The notes under the pieces were generated by a model. It was not told the DNA's origin and made no database searches. It saw only the letters and a program-made list of their open reading frames with translations. The translations under genes and the position numbers were made by a program. DNA of 64,000 nucleotides from Zunongwangia pacifica. GTDB lineage: Bacteria > Bacteroidota > Bacteroidia > Flavobacteriales > Flavobacteriaceae. The stretch is taken from contig NZ_JAKHSK010000003.1 of the NCBI RefSeq assembly GCF_023499215.1, positions 170,492-234,491 of the forward strand. Direction: 5' to 3'. How positions within the stretch are numbered: the stretch's first letter is position 1; every line of letters begins with the position of its first letter. Shown one piece after another: positions 17,195-26,931 of this stretch.

Positions 17195-19066
17195 TTATTC
17201 TAAAATCAAATTTCTGTTTTTCGCATATTTCGCAGCATATTTTAAATTGAGTTTTATTTCCTGAGTGGGATCAAGGCTAAAATTCCATTGCACCTCACCA
17301 TTTTCTTTAGTCAATTTTCCGTTAGAAATATTTTCGATTTCCAGAGAAATATCTTCGGAAGTGGCCACTGGCACCTGATCCAGTATAATCATATTTATAG
17401 GCTCATTTTTATTGTTTTTTACTGAAATTTCCCATTCTCTAATTTCCACTTTTTTATTCCCTATAAATTGCTTTTCGGTAAAGTCTTGGATTTTTTGGCG
17501 ATTTACCGATACTTTCTTATCGATACCTAAAGAAATTTCCAGCGTATCGGTAATATATCTTACATCCATTAAAGATTTACCAATGTAGGTACCTTCAAAG
17601 AAGATATTGGCTTCACCCTCCAAAAGATTATATTGTTCCCAGTTATTAATATTAGCGATTAAAAAGGCGTCTTTTTGAATTTTAGGAACCGCATAATACT
17701 GGTATTGTGCCGGCAACTCGTAAGTTGTCATTTCAACCACATAATTTTTGTTGTCTGAATTAATGGTATAAGGCATTTCAATTTCAAAATCTATCGTGGT
17801 TTGATTCTCTTTTTGAACACTGGGAACAGGAATACTTTCGTTTTTCTTTTTAGCACCTACAGAAAGCCCGGCAACTTTTCCTGCCAGTGCCCGGCTTATA
17901 TTTTTATCACTTTTTCCGTATCCTACTACAACCACTTCATCCAGCGCGCTCACATCTTCATTTAACATGACATTTATGGTACCTCCATTAGCTTGTATGT
18001 CCTGAGTTTCGAAACCTACAAATGAAAAACTTAATCTGCTTTCCTCATTAGGTATAGTGATAGAGTAATACCCATCAAAGTCGGTTACGGTACCAATAGT
18101 AGTTCCTTTAACCATCACACTTGTCCCTGGTAAAGGATTTCCATCTCTATCTACAACTTTACCACTAACCGCATTATTTGCCAGGTTATAAGATGGCGGT
18201 AAAGTGTTATAACCTAAATAATAGGTTTTTAATTTGGGAGCCATTCCCGAAGTATTAGGATTTGCTGAAGAAAATTTAAGTTTTACATTTTTCCAATCAA
18301 CTTTAGTATCCTGTTTTACATTGGCTTTATACACCAGATTAATAGGTTCATTAATGTTTTTAGCCCTAATATCGTAAGAAGGGAACCAACCTGCATTTGC
18401 CACAAGATAACTAAGTTCAATAGGGAAAGAGGTTTTTTGTTTAGCATCGATTTTTACTAAGATTTCACCGTTGGGATATTCCTTTTTACTACTAATGGTA
18501 TTTATCTGGTTTTCGATTTTGGTCTTTTCTTCAACTAATTTTTCAATAGTTCTCACGCGTTCCACTTCACTCAATTTAAGCTCGGTTAATTTTTTTCCGT
18601 AGAATTCAGCTGCCTGTTGCAAATTAGAAACATTAACCTGCTGGTTTTTTCCGCCAATATCACGGTTTTCCTGTAGAAAAGCGATTTGTTCCCGAATAAT
18701 AGACAAATAGGTATTTTCTGTTTCTAGTTTTCGGTTTATTTCACTCATTTTGTTTTCAAAGCTTTCTAATTCTGAAGACTTCTGTAATTCATTTAAAAAG
18801 TTTTGTTGATGATTTACTGAAAGTACCGTGATATTTCCTTCAGCCTTAACCTGAACGCTTTTAGCATCGATAAAGGGAGAGAGGTTGGTGAATTTTAAGA
18901 TAGAAATTCCATGGTCAACAGTAACATTCTTTTTCCTGGAAACCTGGGCTCCTTCCAGAAAAACAGTTACGTCGTTGACGTTGGTAGTGATTTCTTTTTC
19001 ATTATTATTTTGTGCAGTAAGCGGAATAGCTAGAAAAGCCAGAAGTAAGAGATTGATGATTTTCAT
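17195..19066 (-). CDS. DUF4139/MuiA-like secreted protein with an inserted carboxypeptidase-regulatory and SusC-like segment
   Basis: 623 residues, signal peptide ending LTAQ (residue 19). The N-terminal DUF4140-like domain (about 28-130, VNDVTVFLEGAQVSRKKNVTV) and coiled coil (to about 205) lead into the DUF4139 beta domain, which starts near 215. Near 305-395 the domain is interrupted by a carboxypeptidase-D-like fold (VSGKVVDRDGNPLPGTSVMVKG, TVTDFDGYYSI) and by LDEVVVVGYGKSDK, the junction normally found in SusC receptors. DUF4139 then resumes to the end. Mucoidy-inhibitor-like family, envelope, role unknown. The frame is intact, so the insertion is part of the protein. Confidence 0.85.
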   Translation of the reverse strand: MKIINLLLLAFLAIPLTAQNNNEKEITTNVNDVTVFLEGAQVSRKKNVTVDHGISILKFTNLSPFIDAKSVQVKAEGNITVLSVNHQQNFLNELQKSSELESFENKMSEINRKLETENTYLSIIREQIAFLQENRDIGGKNQQVNVSNLQQAAEFYGKKLTELKLSEVERVRTIEKLVEEKTKIENQINTISSKKEYPNGEILVKIDAKQKTSFPIELSYLVANAGWFPSYDIRAKNINEPINLVYKANVKQDTKVDWKNVKLKFSSANPNTSGMAPKLKTYYLGYNTLPPSYNLANNAVSGKVVDRDGNPLPGTSVMVKGTTIGTVTDFDGYYSITIPNEESRLSFSFVGFETQDIQANGGTINVMLNEDVSALDEVVVVGYGKSDKNISRALAGKVAGLSVGAKKKNESIPVPSVQKENQTTIDFEIEMPYTINSDNKNYVVEMTTYELPAQYQYYAVPKIQKDAFLIANINNWEQYNLLEGEANIFFEGTYIGKSLMDVRYITDTLEISLGIDKKVSVNRQKIQDFTEKQFIGNKKVEIREWEISVKNNKNEPINMIILDQVPVATSEDISLEIENISNGKLTKENGEVQWNFSLDPTQEIKLNLKYAAKYAKNRNLILE

Positions 19067-19164
19067 AATATGATAAGTGTATAGACTTATCTAAAGATAA
19101 TAAAATAAGCAAAGGCTAACTGTTCTGGCTAAAACATTTTTACCTATAAGTTAGGTTTTGCTTA

Positions 19165-19190
19165 AAAAAAGGCCGGAAAAGTTCCGGCCG
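19165..19190 (-). terminator. Terminator after the S15 peptidase gene
   Basis: Read on the minus strand, the stem GGCCGGAA/TTCCGGCC (19171-19189, 3-base loop) is followed by seven T. It lies 25 bases after the peptidase stop codon. Confidence 0.9.
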
Positions 19191-19213
19191 ATTTTGGGTC
19201 ATTTTAAAACCTA

Positions 19214-21040
19214 TTATTCTATGGCTTTTTTTAAAGCTGCTTCACCACCAACAACAGGAATATTGATAGACGTTTCATCCAAATCTATGGTGAGTTCAGT
19301 TCCGGGTTCTGGGTGTAAGGTAAAGTTTTTATCACTAGAGAAAATCATTAATCCAATTTGCTGTCCTTTTGGAATAATTTGATCGTCTGGGATCAGATCA
19401 AAACTCAGTTCATAAAATTTACCTGGTTTTAAGGGTTCACTCTCTGTAATAGACTTGTAATTTTGAGGATCTGCCCAACCTCGGGTAATAATATTATCTG
19501 TTATTTTTGTATTTCGACCTTCTGTCCACGGTAAAGCGACCATCCAAACAGAAAGGTTCGCCGCAGGTTTACTGCTCGCTAATTTTATTTTTATGGTTGA
19601 AATTCCTGAAAGATGCACCTCTTCTTTTAAAGGCGGGGTTACAAAAAGTAAACGATGATCTGTATATTCAGCTTGCGCCAGGGTTTCACCACTAAATGAA
19701 TAATTATCGACTAAGGTTTCTTTACCCTGATTATTTTGCTTTTCGATGTTAAGACCTCCGGTTTTTGGAGCCCCTTTGCTTAAGTACAAGGTAACCTCTT
19801 TTGCTTCCGGATTTGGGTAATTAGGGTAAGGCGTTGGTTCTTGAGGATTGTCATTTTCTCTAACAATCCATGCTTTGGGATCCTCTTCTACGCCATTGTC
19901 AATTCCGAATAAATAATGTGTAAACCAACGATTCATCATTCGTAAAGGTGGTGGCCCGCCGTGCCCGTTCTGGTGATAATAGATCTGGGTTGGTAATCCC
20001 ATTTCTTCAGCTTTTTTATAAATGCGGTAGCTATGCTCTGGCATTACATTCCAATCATTAAAGCCGTGAGACATAAGTAAAGCCGCTTTCATAGGCTTCA
20101 TATCATTTAGATAATCACGACCAGCCCAAAAATCGTTATAATCACCGGTAATTCGATCCAGGTTATTTCTCATTTCAGTATCACGAACGGTTTTGTTAGC
20201 ATAGGCTCTTTTCGATTCGTCGCCACTATGTATAAAGTCATACAGCACATCAATATCTTCACCTAGATAACCACCAGGCGATCTTACCAGTCCGTTAGAC
20301 CGATAATAATGATAGTATGAGGTATTTGGCGCTACCGGAATTATAGCTTCCAGTCCATCAACTCCGGTGGTGGCTGCAGCAAGTGGAATGGTTCCGTTAT
20401 AGGAAGTTCCGGTCATTCCAACTTTCCCGGTAGACCAGTAGGCTTTTACTTCTTCATCACCTGTACGCTCGGTATATCCTTTTGCACGGCCATTTAACCA
20501 GTCGATTACCGCTTTTGGAGCAAGAGATTCATTATCGCCGCCAACGGTAGGCGAACCATCAGATAATCCTGTCCCGGGAGAAGAAGAGTGGACTACGATA
20601 TAACCGCGAGGTACCCATGTTCCGACTTGGGAATTCGAAATAACTGGTCGTTCACCTCGTCTCACTACTTCAGGATGAACACGCTCTTTAGGGGTTTCTC
20701 CAAGCTCCTGATTTACATTCCAAAAAATACCTTCGCCCAAACCGGCAGTACCGGCATAATAAGGACTTGATTCATAAATAATTGGAAGTTTTAATCCCTG
20801 GGTTTCGGTTTGTTCCGGCCGGGTAACGTCTACATGCATACGATCTGGCTTGCCGTCGCCATCGGTATCAAATTCGGTTTCCACCCAAAGGTCATGTCTT
20901 ATCCATTTTGAGGGATCCTCAAATTCAGGTACAATCTGTGCTTCTCCGTTTTCAAAAATAGGTTTTACTTTTTCTTGGGCCAGTGTAATGCTTGTGATAA
21001 AGCAGGCTATCCAGAAAATTGCGTTTGTTTTTTTTATCAT
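19214..21040 (-). CDS. Secreted Xaa-Pro dipeptidyl-peptidase-like serine hydrolase (CocE/NonD, S15)
   Basis: 608 residues, signal peptide ending TLAQ (residue 22). The alpha/beta-hydrolase domain has the nucleophile elbow TGTSYNGT (Ser213), an oxyanion-side YYAGTAGLG, and GFNDWNV and HGGPPPLRM for the Asp and His region. The C-terminal jelly roll (about 430-600) holds VHLSGISTIKIKLASSKPAANLSVWM and ends in LIPDDQIIPKGQQIGLMIFSSD. The family removes N-terminal X-Pro dipeptides or opens acyl esters; secretion favours peptide use. It stands alone between a strong terminator and repeat copy C. Confidence 0.9.
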   Translation of the reverse strand: MIKKTNAIFWIACFITSITLAQEKVKPIFENGEAQIVPEFEDPSKWIRHDLWVETEFDTDGDGKPDRMHVDVTRPEQTETQGLKLPIIYESSPYYAGTAGLGEGIFWNVNQELGETPKERVHPEVVRRGERPVISNSQVGTWVPRGYIVVHSSSPGTGLSDGSPTVGGDNESLAPKAVIDWLNGRAKGYTERTGDEEVKAYWSTGKVGMTGTSYNGTIPLAAATTGVDGLEAIIPVAPNTSYYHYYRSNGLVRSPGGYLGEDIDVLYDFIHSGDESKRAYANKTVRDTEMRNNLDRITGDYNDFWAGRDYLNDMKPMKAALLMSHGFNDWNVMPEHSYRIYKKAEEMGLPTQIYYHQNGHGGPPPLRMMNRWFTHYLFGIDNGVEEDPKAWIVRENDNPQEPTPYPNYPNPEAKEVTLYLSKGAPKTGGLNIEKQNNQGKETLVDNYSFSGETLAQAEYTDHRLLFVTPPLKEEVHLSGISTIKIKLASSKPAANLSVWMVALPWTEGRNTKITDNIITRGWADPQNYKSITESEPLKPGKFYELSFDLIPDDQIIPKGQQIGLMIFSSDKNFTLHPEPGTELTIDLDETSINIPVVGGEAALKKAIE

Positions 21041-21090
21041 TCTTTAAATTGATTAAGTGAGATTTGTGATAAATATAAACATTTAGGTTT

Positions 21091-21193
21091 ATTGGTACCG
21101 CATAAGGGAATACCCGTCCCGATAACAATCTGGATATTTTGAAATAAAAAGCAAGTTTTCGATATATGCTTATTGGGCTTGACCTTAGGGAGT
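21091..21193 (-). repeat. Dispersed intergenic repeat, copy C (after MFS transporter stop)
   Basis: A diverged copy of the element at 2050-2175 and 42766-42880. Shared blocks are ATTGGTACCGC, ATACCCGTCCCGATAACAATC and TTGGGCTTGACC. On the minus strand it starts 14 bases after the stop codon of the MFS gene. Confidence 0.6.
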
Positions 21194-21206
21194 TTATTTG
21201 GGTTGG

Positions 21207-22400
21207 CTAGAGTTTGCTTATTCGTTGCGAATTAAGAACCACACAGATTAGCAGGCTGGCAAGCAATAAAAGAATTTGGGAAACCGTAAAATTATGATCA
21301 ATTAAAAAGCCCACTATTAAAGGTCCCAAAGCAGTACTTACGACCATAAACATGGTGAATATACTTCTAATTGCTCCCAGGTTTTTAGTACCGTACATTT
21401 CAGCAATGATAGCCGTTTTTACCGTACCCGAAATTCCTGTTGTTATTCCTGCCAGGATCAAAAAAGCCAATGCCCCCATAATACTATCCATAAAAGCAAA
21501 AGGTAAAAGACCAATATTAAGAGGAATCAGATAAAACCGGAACAGCTTTTTAGCGGTGTATTTATCTACCCAAACGCCACCAAACAGCGAAAATACGAGT
21601 CTGGTGATCGCGTAAGCAGTAAAAAATGAAGCATAGAGGGTGGCAGACCACTGTTTTTCTTCCACAAAAATATATTGATAGAAAAATACGGCAGTATTAA
21701 TAAAACTTACCGCGAAAACAGCCGGCATCAAAATTCCGAATTTTCGGTTGAAGATGATTTCTTTATAATTACGAGCAATTTTTTTTGCTGATTTTCCCTT
21801 TATTTTAATGAGCTGTTCATCAAAATGCTTCAAATTCGTGAATTTCAGCTTTATTAAATAGAAAAGCAGTAAAATCCCGCTACATATCGCTGCAATCCTC
21901 CAGTTGTAAAAGCTTATGATCGTTGTGATTAAGATGGGTAATATTGCTTCGCCAATAGAAAAGCCTAATGATGAAAAACTCAATGCCTTTCCCCGGTTTT
22001 TATCGAAAATTTTTGAGATCAACGTCATGCTTATATGGCTAAGCAAACCCTGCCCAAAAAGGCGGAGCATAATAATGGCAAGGATTAAAACGACAAAATG
22101 ATAACTACATCCAAGCAGAATGCTGGCAACAGCAAGTCCGCTAATACTAAAAGCGGTAACGGTTTTAGCAGGTTTATGATCTACGGTATGGCCAAGACTT
22201 AGCATAAGGATAGAAGCTGTAACCGTACAACCCGCGTAAATAGCACCAAAAGTACCTTCTGAAATTGAAAAAGCTTTTATAATTTCAGGAACGTATAGCG
22301 AAATAAGAAAGGTTTGTCCAAAGCTGGAAAGGAAAGTTAAAATCCATCCAAAACTTAATTTTTTAAAATTGGAAATTATAAACCGATAGAAATCTTTCAA
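21207..22400 (-). CDS. MFS transporter
   Basis: 397 residues, twelve hydrophobic helices in two groups of six. Helix 2-3 loop LSLGHTVDHKPAKT and the matching loop GGVWVDKYTAKKLFRFY in the second half fit the MFS signature (G-x-x-x-D-R/K). Substrate cannot be told. The only start that keeps helix 1 is TTG at 22400; no in-frame ATG lies near. A TATATTTG -7 box sits only 15 bases before it, so the messenger may have a leader of under 10 bases. Cytoplasmic membrane, monocistronic. Confidence 0.85.
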   Translation of the reverse strand: MKDFYRFIISNFKKLSFGWILTFLSSFGQTFLISLYVPEIIKAFSISEGTFGAIYAGCTVTASILMLSLGHTVDHKPAKTVTAFSISGLAVASILLGCSYHFVVLILAIIMLRLFGQGLLSHISMTLISKIFDKNRGKALSFSSLGFSIGEAILPILITTIISFYNWRIAAICSGILLLFYLIKLKFTNLKHFDEQLIKIKGKSAKKIARNYKEIIFNRKFGILMPAVFAVSFINTAVFFYQYIFVEEKQWSATLYASFFTAYAITRLVFSLFGGVWVDKYTAKKLFRFYLIPLNIGLLPFAFMDSIMGALAFLILAGITTGISGTVKTAIIAEMYGTKNLGAIRSIFTMFMVVSTALGPLIVGFLIDHNFTVSQILLLLASLLICVVLNSQRISKL

Positions 22401-22414
22401 ATTTGTGGTTTTTA

Positions 22415-22422
22415 CAAATATA
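22415..22422 (-). promoter_or_regulatory. -7 box for the MFS gene, nearly leaderless
   Basis: TATATTTG on the minus strand is an exact TAnnTTTG match. The expected transcript start is about 8 bases before the TTG start codon. Confidence 0.45.
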
Positions 22423-22566
22423 GAATTTAGAACTTCGAAGTTAAAACAGCGAGGATTTTCTTTTCTGCTTAAAAAAGATAGAGTAGTTTAGCACATAACC
22501 CAACAAATCCCATAGGATAAACTGAAAGCATTAATATATTCGCCCGACTATTGCAATCGTAATTCA

Positions 22567-22574
22567 TATTTTTG
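22567..22574 (+). promoter_or_regulatory. -7 box for cysE-cysM
   Basis: TATTTTTG matches TAnnTTTG and lies 20 bases before the cysE ATG. A TTG at 22551 is closer than the usual -33 spacing, so the upstream element is uncertain. No SAM or T-box type riboswitch is visible in 22401-22594. Confidence 0.4.
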
Positions 22575-22594
22575 GAATAAATAGTAACACACAA

Positions 22595-23389
22595 ATGAAT
22601 CTGGATACCGTAATTAAAGAGATAAAAAAGCATAAAAAATTACCGAATCTTAAATTTGAGATTAAAGAAAGAACCGAAGCTTTTACCAGGCATTTGTTTT
22701 ATACCCTATTTGATGAAGATACTGAAGTAGAAGAGAATCTGAAGAAGTTAGGAAAGGAGTTTGAAACACTGGCCGATCTTGTTTGCTGGAAACCTAATAC
22801 TCCCTGCCGAAATATTTGGGAAGAATACATAGAAAAACTTCCCGAAATTCTTCAAAAATTAAATGCAGATGCACAGGCCATTGCCGATAATGATCCTGCA
22901 GCAAATTCTGTAGAAGAAGTTTGTCTCTCATACCCCGGTTTTTTTGCCATCGCTATCTATAGATTAAGTCACGAATTTTACAAATTTGGATTACCACTGG
23001 TACCCAGATTAATGACCGAATGTGCGCATAACATAACAGGTACCGATATTAATCCCGGAGCAAAAATCGGAGTTCCGTTTTTTATAGATCACGCCACAGG
23101 AGTGGTCATTGGAGAAACCGCGATTATTAAAGACAATGTAAAAATATATCAGGGAGTTACGCTTGGTGCCTTATACGTAGATCGAAATTTGCGAAAATTA
23201 AAACGTCATCCGACTATAGAAGATAATGTGACGATATATGCCAATGCCACCATACTTGGCGGCGAAACAGTAATTGGGGCGAATAGTGTGATAGGTGGGA
23301 ATGTTTGGTTAACCAAATCTGTTCCTGCCAATTCCATGGTTTCTCATACCCCACAAATCAACATTAAAAATACAGCTCAACATGAGTAA
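22595..23389 (+). CDS. cysE: Serine O-acetyltransferase
   Basis: 264 residues. The N-terminal helical part (1-125) is followed by the left-handed beta-helix of hexapeptide repeats (about 140-255). Active-site marks are [29 protein letters not shown], with His and Asp, and the cofactor-binding [14 protein letters not shown]. It makes O-acetylserine from serine and acetyl-CoA, the substrate of the next enzyme. It is the EpsC-like long form. The stop overlaps the cysM start by 8 bases, so the pair is translationally coupled. Confidence 0.94.
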   Translation: MNLDTVIKEIKKHKKLPNLKFEIKERTEAFTRHLFYTLFDEDTEVEENLKKLGKEFETLADLVCWKPNTPCRNIWEEYIEKLPEILQKLNADAQAIADNDPAANSVEEVCLSYPGFFAIAIYRLSHEFYKFGLPLVPRLMTECAHNITGTDINPGAKIGVPFFIDHATGVVIGETAIIKDNVKIYQGVTLGALYVDRNLRKLKRHPTIEDNVTIYANATILGGETVIGANSVIGGNVWLTKSVPANSMVSHTPQINIKNTAQHE

Positions 23390-24269
23390 ATCGATATTCA
23401 GATTAATAGGAAATACACCATTAGTAGAAGCCAGAACACTGGTTAAAAACCCGAAAGTAAAATTATATTTTAAGCTCGAAGGGCAAAATCCCGGTGGCAG
23501 TGTAAAAGATCGTGCCGCATATAACATGATTAAAAGTGCTTTGGATCGTGGTGAAATCAATGAAGATACCAGGCTTATTGAGGCAACCAGCGGAAATACA
23601 GGAATTGCTTTAGCGATGATTGCGGCTATGTTTAAGTTGAACATAGAATTGGTAATGCCAGAAAATGCTACCAAAGAACGTGTACAAACCATGCGAGCTT
23701 ACGGAGCAAAAGTAACTTTGACCAAGGCGGAAGATGGAATTGAAGGAAGTAGGGATTATGCTGAAGCTAAAGTTGAAAACGAGGGTTACTTTATGTTTAA
23801 CCAGTTTAGTAATGATGATAACTGGAAAGCACATTATAAAACCACGGGACCCGAAATTTGGGAAGATACGGAGCATAAGGTAACACATTTTGTTTCGAGT
23901 ATGGGAACTACCGGTACCATTATGGGAACTTCAACCTATTTAAAAGAACAAAATAAAAATATTCAGATTGTAGGGGTACAGCCCACTGATGATAGCAGTA
24001 TTCCCGGTATTAGAAAATGGCCAAAAGCTTACCTTCCCAGGATATTCGATGAAAGTAAAGTAGATCAGGTAATCGAAGTTAGCGAAGCTGAAGCCCGGGA
24101 AATGACTAAACGCCTGGCAAAAGAAGAAGGAATTTTTGCAGGAATGAGTAGTGGTGGGGCGACCGCGGCTGCCATAAAATTATGCGATTCTTTAGAAGAA
24201 GGAGTAGTGGTGAGCATAATTTGCGACCGTGGTGATCGTTATTTATCTTCAGATTTGTTTGAAAATTAA
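23382..24269 (+). CDS. cysM: Cysteine synthase (O-acetylserine sulfhydrylase), CysM type
   Basis: 295 residues, PLP fold II. The cofactor lysine sits in [13 protein letters not shown] (PGGSVKDR, about residue 41), the substrate loop is [13 protein letters not shown], and the phosphate loop is [13 protein letters not shown]. It lacks the longer CysK C-terminus and has the shorter [13 protein letters not shown] segment, favouring the CysM class. It makes cysteine from O-acetylserine and sulfide (or thiosulfate). It is the second gene of a two-gene cysteine operon. Confidence 0.94.
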   Translation: MSKSIFRLIGNTPLVEARTLVKNPKVKLYFKLEGQNPGGSVKDRAAYNMIKSALDRGEINEDTRLIEATSGNTGIALAMIAAMFKLNIELVMPENATKERVQTMRAYGAKVTLTKAEDGIEGSRDYAEAKVENEGYFMFNQFSNDDNWKAHYKTTGPEIWEDTEHKVTHFVSSMGTTGTIMGTSTYLKEQNKNIQIVGVQPTDDSSIPGIRKWPKAYLPRIFDESKVDQVIEVSEAEAREMTKRLAKEEGIFAGMSSGGATAAAIKLCDSLEEGVVVSIICDRGDRYLSSDLFEN

Positions 24270-24330
24270 AGTTTTATACTTCAAATATCGATTTCTGGGC
24301 ATATAATTTCTATAAACCTGAAAAATGCGC

Positions 24331-24338
24331 TATTTTTG
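24331..24338 (+). promoter_or_regulatory. -7 box for the SF2 helicase gene
   Basis: TATTTTTGCA matches the Bacteroidota box. The expected start of transcription (near 24345) rules out the TTG at 24344 as start codon and supports the ATG at 24365. Confidence 0.5.
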
Positions 24339-24364
24339 CAAAATTGCAGATTAAAACAGGGTAT

Positions 24365-25879
24365 ATGGAAGTTTCAGATTTAGGAATTAGCGAGAAGAAG
24401 GTAGATAAGCAACTTTATGGCTACCAGCAGAATGATATTGATAAGATTTTTAGTGTTATAGATGAACATCCAGAACATTATAATCTTTTATATCAGTTGC
24501 CTACTGGTGGAGGAAAAACGGTAATCTTTTCTGAAATCGTAAGGGAATATATTCAGCGTACCGAAAAGAAAGTGCTTATCCTTACCCACCGTATCGAGCT
24601 TTGTAAGCAAACCAATAAAATGCTTACCGATTTTGGGGTTAAGAATAAAATTATTAATAGTAAAGTAAAGGAGCTACCAGATCAGCACGACTACATGTGC
24701 TTTGTGGCGATGGTAGAAACTCTAAATAACCGTCTACATGATGATAAACTTGATCTTGAAGACATTGGGATGGTTATTATTGATGAGGCGCATTATAACA
24801 GTTTTAGAAAACTTTTTAAGTTTTTCGAAAAATGCTTTATCCTGGGAGTAACTGCAACTCCGCTTAGCTCGAACATAAAATTACCAATGAAGGATAATTA
24901 CCGCGAATTGATCGTTGGTGATTCTATTTCATCTTTAATTGAAAAAGGTTTCCTTGCCCGTGCCAATATCTATAGCTACAACGTAGGCTTATCGGCATTA
25001 AAGGTAGGGATGAACGGGGATTATACCGTAAAATCTTCAGAAGAGCTTTATACGAACATGTCGATGCAGGAGAAGCTTTTAAATGCCTATTTAGAGCGAT
25101 CTAAGGGGAAGAAGACCCTTATTTTCAATAATGGTATTAATACGTCTGTAGAGGTTTACTATACTTTTAAACAGGCGGGCTATAATATAAGACATTTAGA
25201 TAATACCACGAGCAAGCAGGATCGTAAGGAAATTTTAAAGTGGTTTAAGCATACGCCAGATGCGATTGTAACATCGGTAAGTATCTTAACTACCGGGTTT
25301 GATGAGCCTACAGTAGATACTATTATTCTTAATCGTGCGACAAAATCTTTAACCCTGTATTTCCAGATGATCGGTCGTGGATCTCGTGTGTTACCGGGTA
25401 AAAAGGAATTTAACGTGATCGATCTTGGTAATAATATGGCACGTTTTGGGCATTGGAGCGCTCCTGTAGATTGGAAACAAATTTTCCGTTCGCCAGATTT
25501 CTATTTTGAAAATCTATTAAGCGACGAAGAAATAGAGCGTGAATTTAAATATGAAATGCCCCCCGAATTACGTCAGCAATTCGCAAATTCTGATAAAGTA
25601 GATTTTGATGTTGAAGCGGCCTATGATGATGTAATTAAACGCGGACTTAAATCGAAAGCGGTTTTAGAATGGTCTATGGAACAACATGTAAAAATGTGTG
25701 TAGAAAATAGCGAAGATGTATTTGATGCGCGTATTTTAGCAAAAGAATTAAAGGATGATATTTCTTCCAGAATTAAGCAATACTCTTATTGTATTTCTAA
25801 AAGTACCAAGAATTACCGCGATTGGTTAGAAGAAGATTATTCCAGAAAATTAAGAATGGCTATTAATAAAGAATTTTAG
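24365..25879 (+). CDS. DEAD/DEAH-box (SF2) helicase
   Basis: 504 residues from the chosen ATG; a TTG 21 bases earlier lies at the likely transcript start and was rejected. Motif I LPTGGGKTVIF, motif II IIDEAHYN (DEAH), motif III VTATP, motif V TTGFDEPTVDTIIL and motif VI QMIGRGSRV are all present. This order and the GFDEP are typical of the type III restriction/YprA-like helicases that are single-gene housekeeping helicases in Bacteroidota. The C-terminal about 120 residues are helical and charged. The nucleic-acid substrate is unknown. A terminator follows. Confidence 0.9.
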   Translation: MEVSDLGISEKKVDKQLYGYQQNDIDKIFSVIDEHPEHYNLLYQLPTGGGKTVIFSEIVREYIQRTEKKVLILTHRIELCKQTNKMLTDFGVKNKIINSKVKELPDQHDYMCFVAMVETLNNRLHDDKLDLEDIGMVIIDEAHYNSFRKLFKFFEKCFILGVTATPLSSNIKLPMKDNYRELIVGDSISSLIEKGFLARANIYSYNVGLSALKVGMNGDYTVKSSEELYTNMSMQEKLLNAYLERSKGKKTLIFNNGINTSVEVYYTFKQAGYNIRHLDNTTSKQDRKEILKWFKHTPDAIVTSVSILTTGFDEPTVDTIILNRATKSLTLYFQMIGRGSRVLPGKKEFNVIDLGNNMARFGHWSAPVDWKQIFRSPDFYFENLLSDEEIEREFKYEMPPELRQQFANSDKVDFDVEAAYDDVIKRGLKSKAVLEWSMEQHVKMCVENSEDVFDARILAKELKDDISSRIKQYSYCISKSTKNYRDWLEEDYSRKLRMAINKEF

Positions 25880-25900
25880 TCAGTTTTAAATAAAATCAAT

Positions 25901-25936
25901 AAAAACCCTTCGATTTTCGAGGGGTTTTGCTTTTTA
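25901..25936 (+). terminator. Terminator after the helicase gene
   Basis: AAAACCCTTCGA/TCGAGGGGTTTT stem with one G-T wobble and a T-rich tail, 22 bases after the stop. It can also serve the converging gene. Confidence 0.8.
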
Positions 25937-25961
25937 ATATTTGAGGTTTTTTGGTTTTATT

Positions 25962-26690
25962 TTACTGGTTAGAAATTACTTCTTCCCGGTATTCTCTGGC
26001 AGATTCCTGTAATTTTTCAATGAAGTCTAAGGTGTGGTTTTCTTCCAATAGTGCTGAGGTATACTCTTTGGTTTCCAGAAAATTAAAGAACATAGTATGG
26101 TATTCTTGCGGAATTTTAAGTTCATTCGTTAAGAATTCTACATTGAAAAGCTCGTCGTTTTTAAAAATGGCTTCAAACTGTTCAAATCTTAATGGATAGG
26201 TTGCTTTGGTGTTTACTTGCTCTTTCTTTTTCTTCGGGAATAAGAGTCGGGCGAAATAACGGGGTATTTCAAGTAAGTTGCCATTGCCTGGCCTGTAGGA
26301 CATCGGGTTTCTAGCAATATCATTTTGTATACCTTTAAATAATTGATCATCCAATTGCGCTACCGGGGTCTTAAAAATTTTACCGCCGGTAAGTTTTACT
26401 TCTTCCAGACTATTCGTTTTTAATTCGACTACTATGGTTTCTTCAAAATGCTTTTGTTCTACTACAAAACTATAGGTGTCGTAAGCGATAGAGGAAAAAC
26501 GGATGCTGTCGCCTCTAGCAGCAGAAATTGAAAACTTACCATCCTGGTTTGTTTCCACAAAAAAGCCTTTCGATTTATTTTCTACTTTAAAATTAGGAAC
26601 GATTCCCTCGCTCTCATAAACGTATCCAGTAACTTTTTGCGCATTTGCAGAAACGCTAATAAAGATCAATAGCCAAAAAACATACTTCAT
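25962..26690 (-). CDS. Secreted protein with carboxypeptidase-regulatory-like domain
   Basis: 242 residues from the ATG at 26690, which starts directly with a signal peptide (MKYVFWLLIFISVSANAQ). The open frame extends 37 codons further upstream, but that part lacks a signal and was rejected as the start. Residues 20-105 form a carboxypeptidase-D regulatory-like beta sandwich (KVTGYVYESEG, TNQDGKFSISAARGDSIRFSSIAY, LEEVKLTGG). The remaining 135 residues are helical and charged and carry no motif I know. Such proteins occur widely in Bacteroidota envelopes with unknown roles. The 270-base gap to the blaI-like gene holds promoters only. Confidence 0.8.
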   Translation of the reverse strand: MKYVFWLLIFISVSANAQKVTGYVYESEGIVPNFKVENKSKGFFVETNQDGKFSISAARGDSIRFSSIAYDTYSFVVEQKHFEETIVVELKTNSLEEVKLTGGKIFKTPVAQLDDQLFKGIQNDIARNPMSYRPGNGNLLEIPRYFARLLFPKKKKEQVNTKATYPLRFEQFEAIFKNDELFNVEFLTNELKIPQEYHTMFFNFLETKEYTSALLEENHTLDFIEKLQESAREYREEVISNQ

Positions 26691-26931
26691 TTTAATCTTT
26701 TTATAGTTTTTCTTGAAAATTCTATATCTGGATTCGATACTTTCAAAATCTCTGTAGCTATAAATCTTAAGAAGCTTTGTATACTTTGGTATAATAATCA
26801 TGGAAGGGATGATGGATGAATTTCTATAACGTTGTGGTTTGTAAGATTATTGGATTAAACCTAAAATTTGAGTAATTAAAATGATTCAACGACGAATATT
26901 TTCCAAGACTAACTAATTATTAAATTTTATT

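Noticed and set aside
24344..24364. TTG start for the SF2 helicase, 7 codons before the ATG
   Set aside because: It coincides with the transcript start predicted from the TATTTTTG box; the ATG at 24365 gives a normal N-terminus.
26691..26801. N-terminal extension of the carboxypeptidase-regulatory-domain protein
   Set aside because: It would bury a perfect signal peptide; the internal ATG at 26690 is the natural start.
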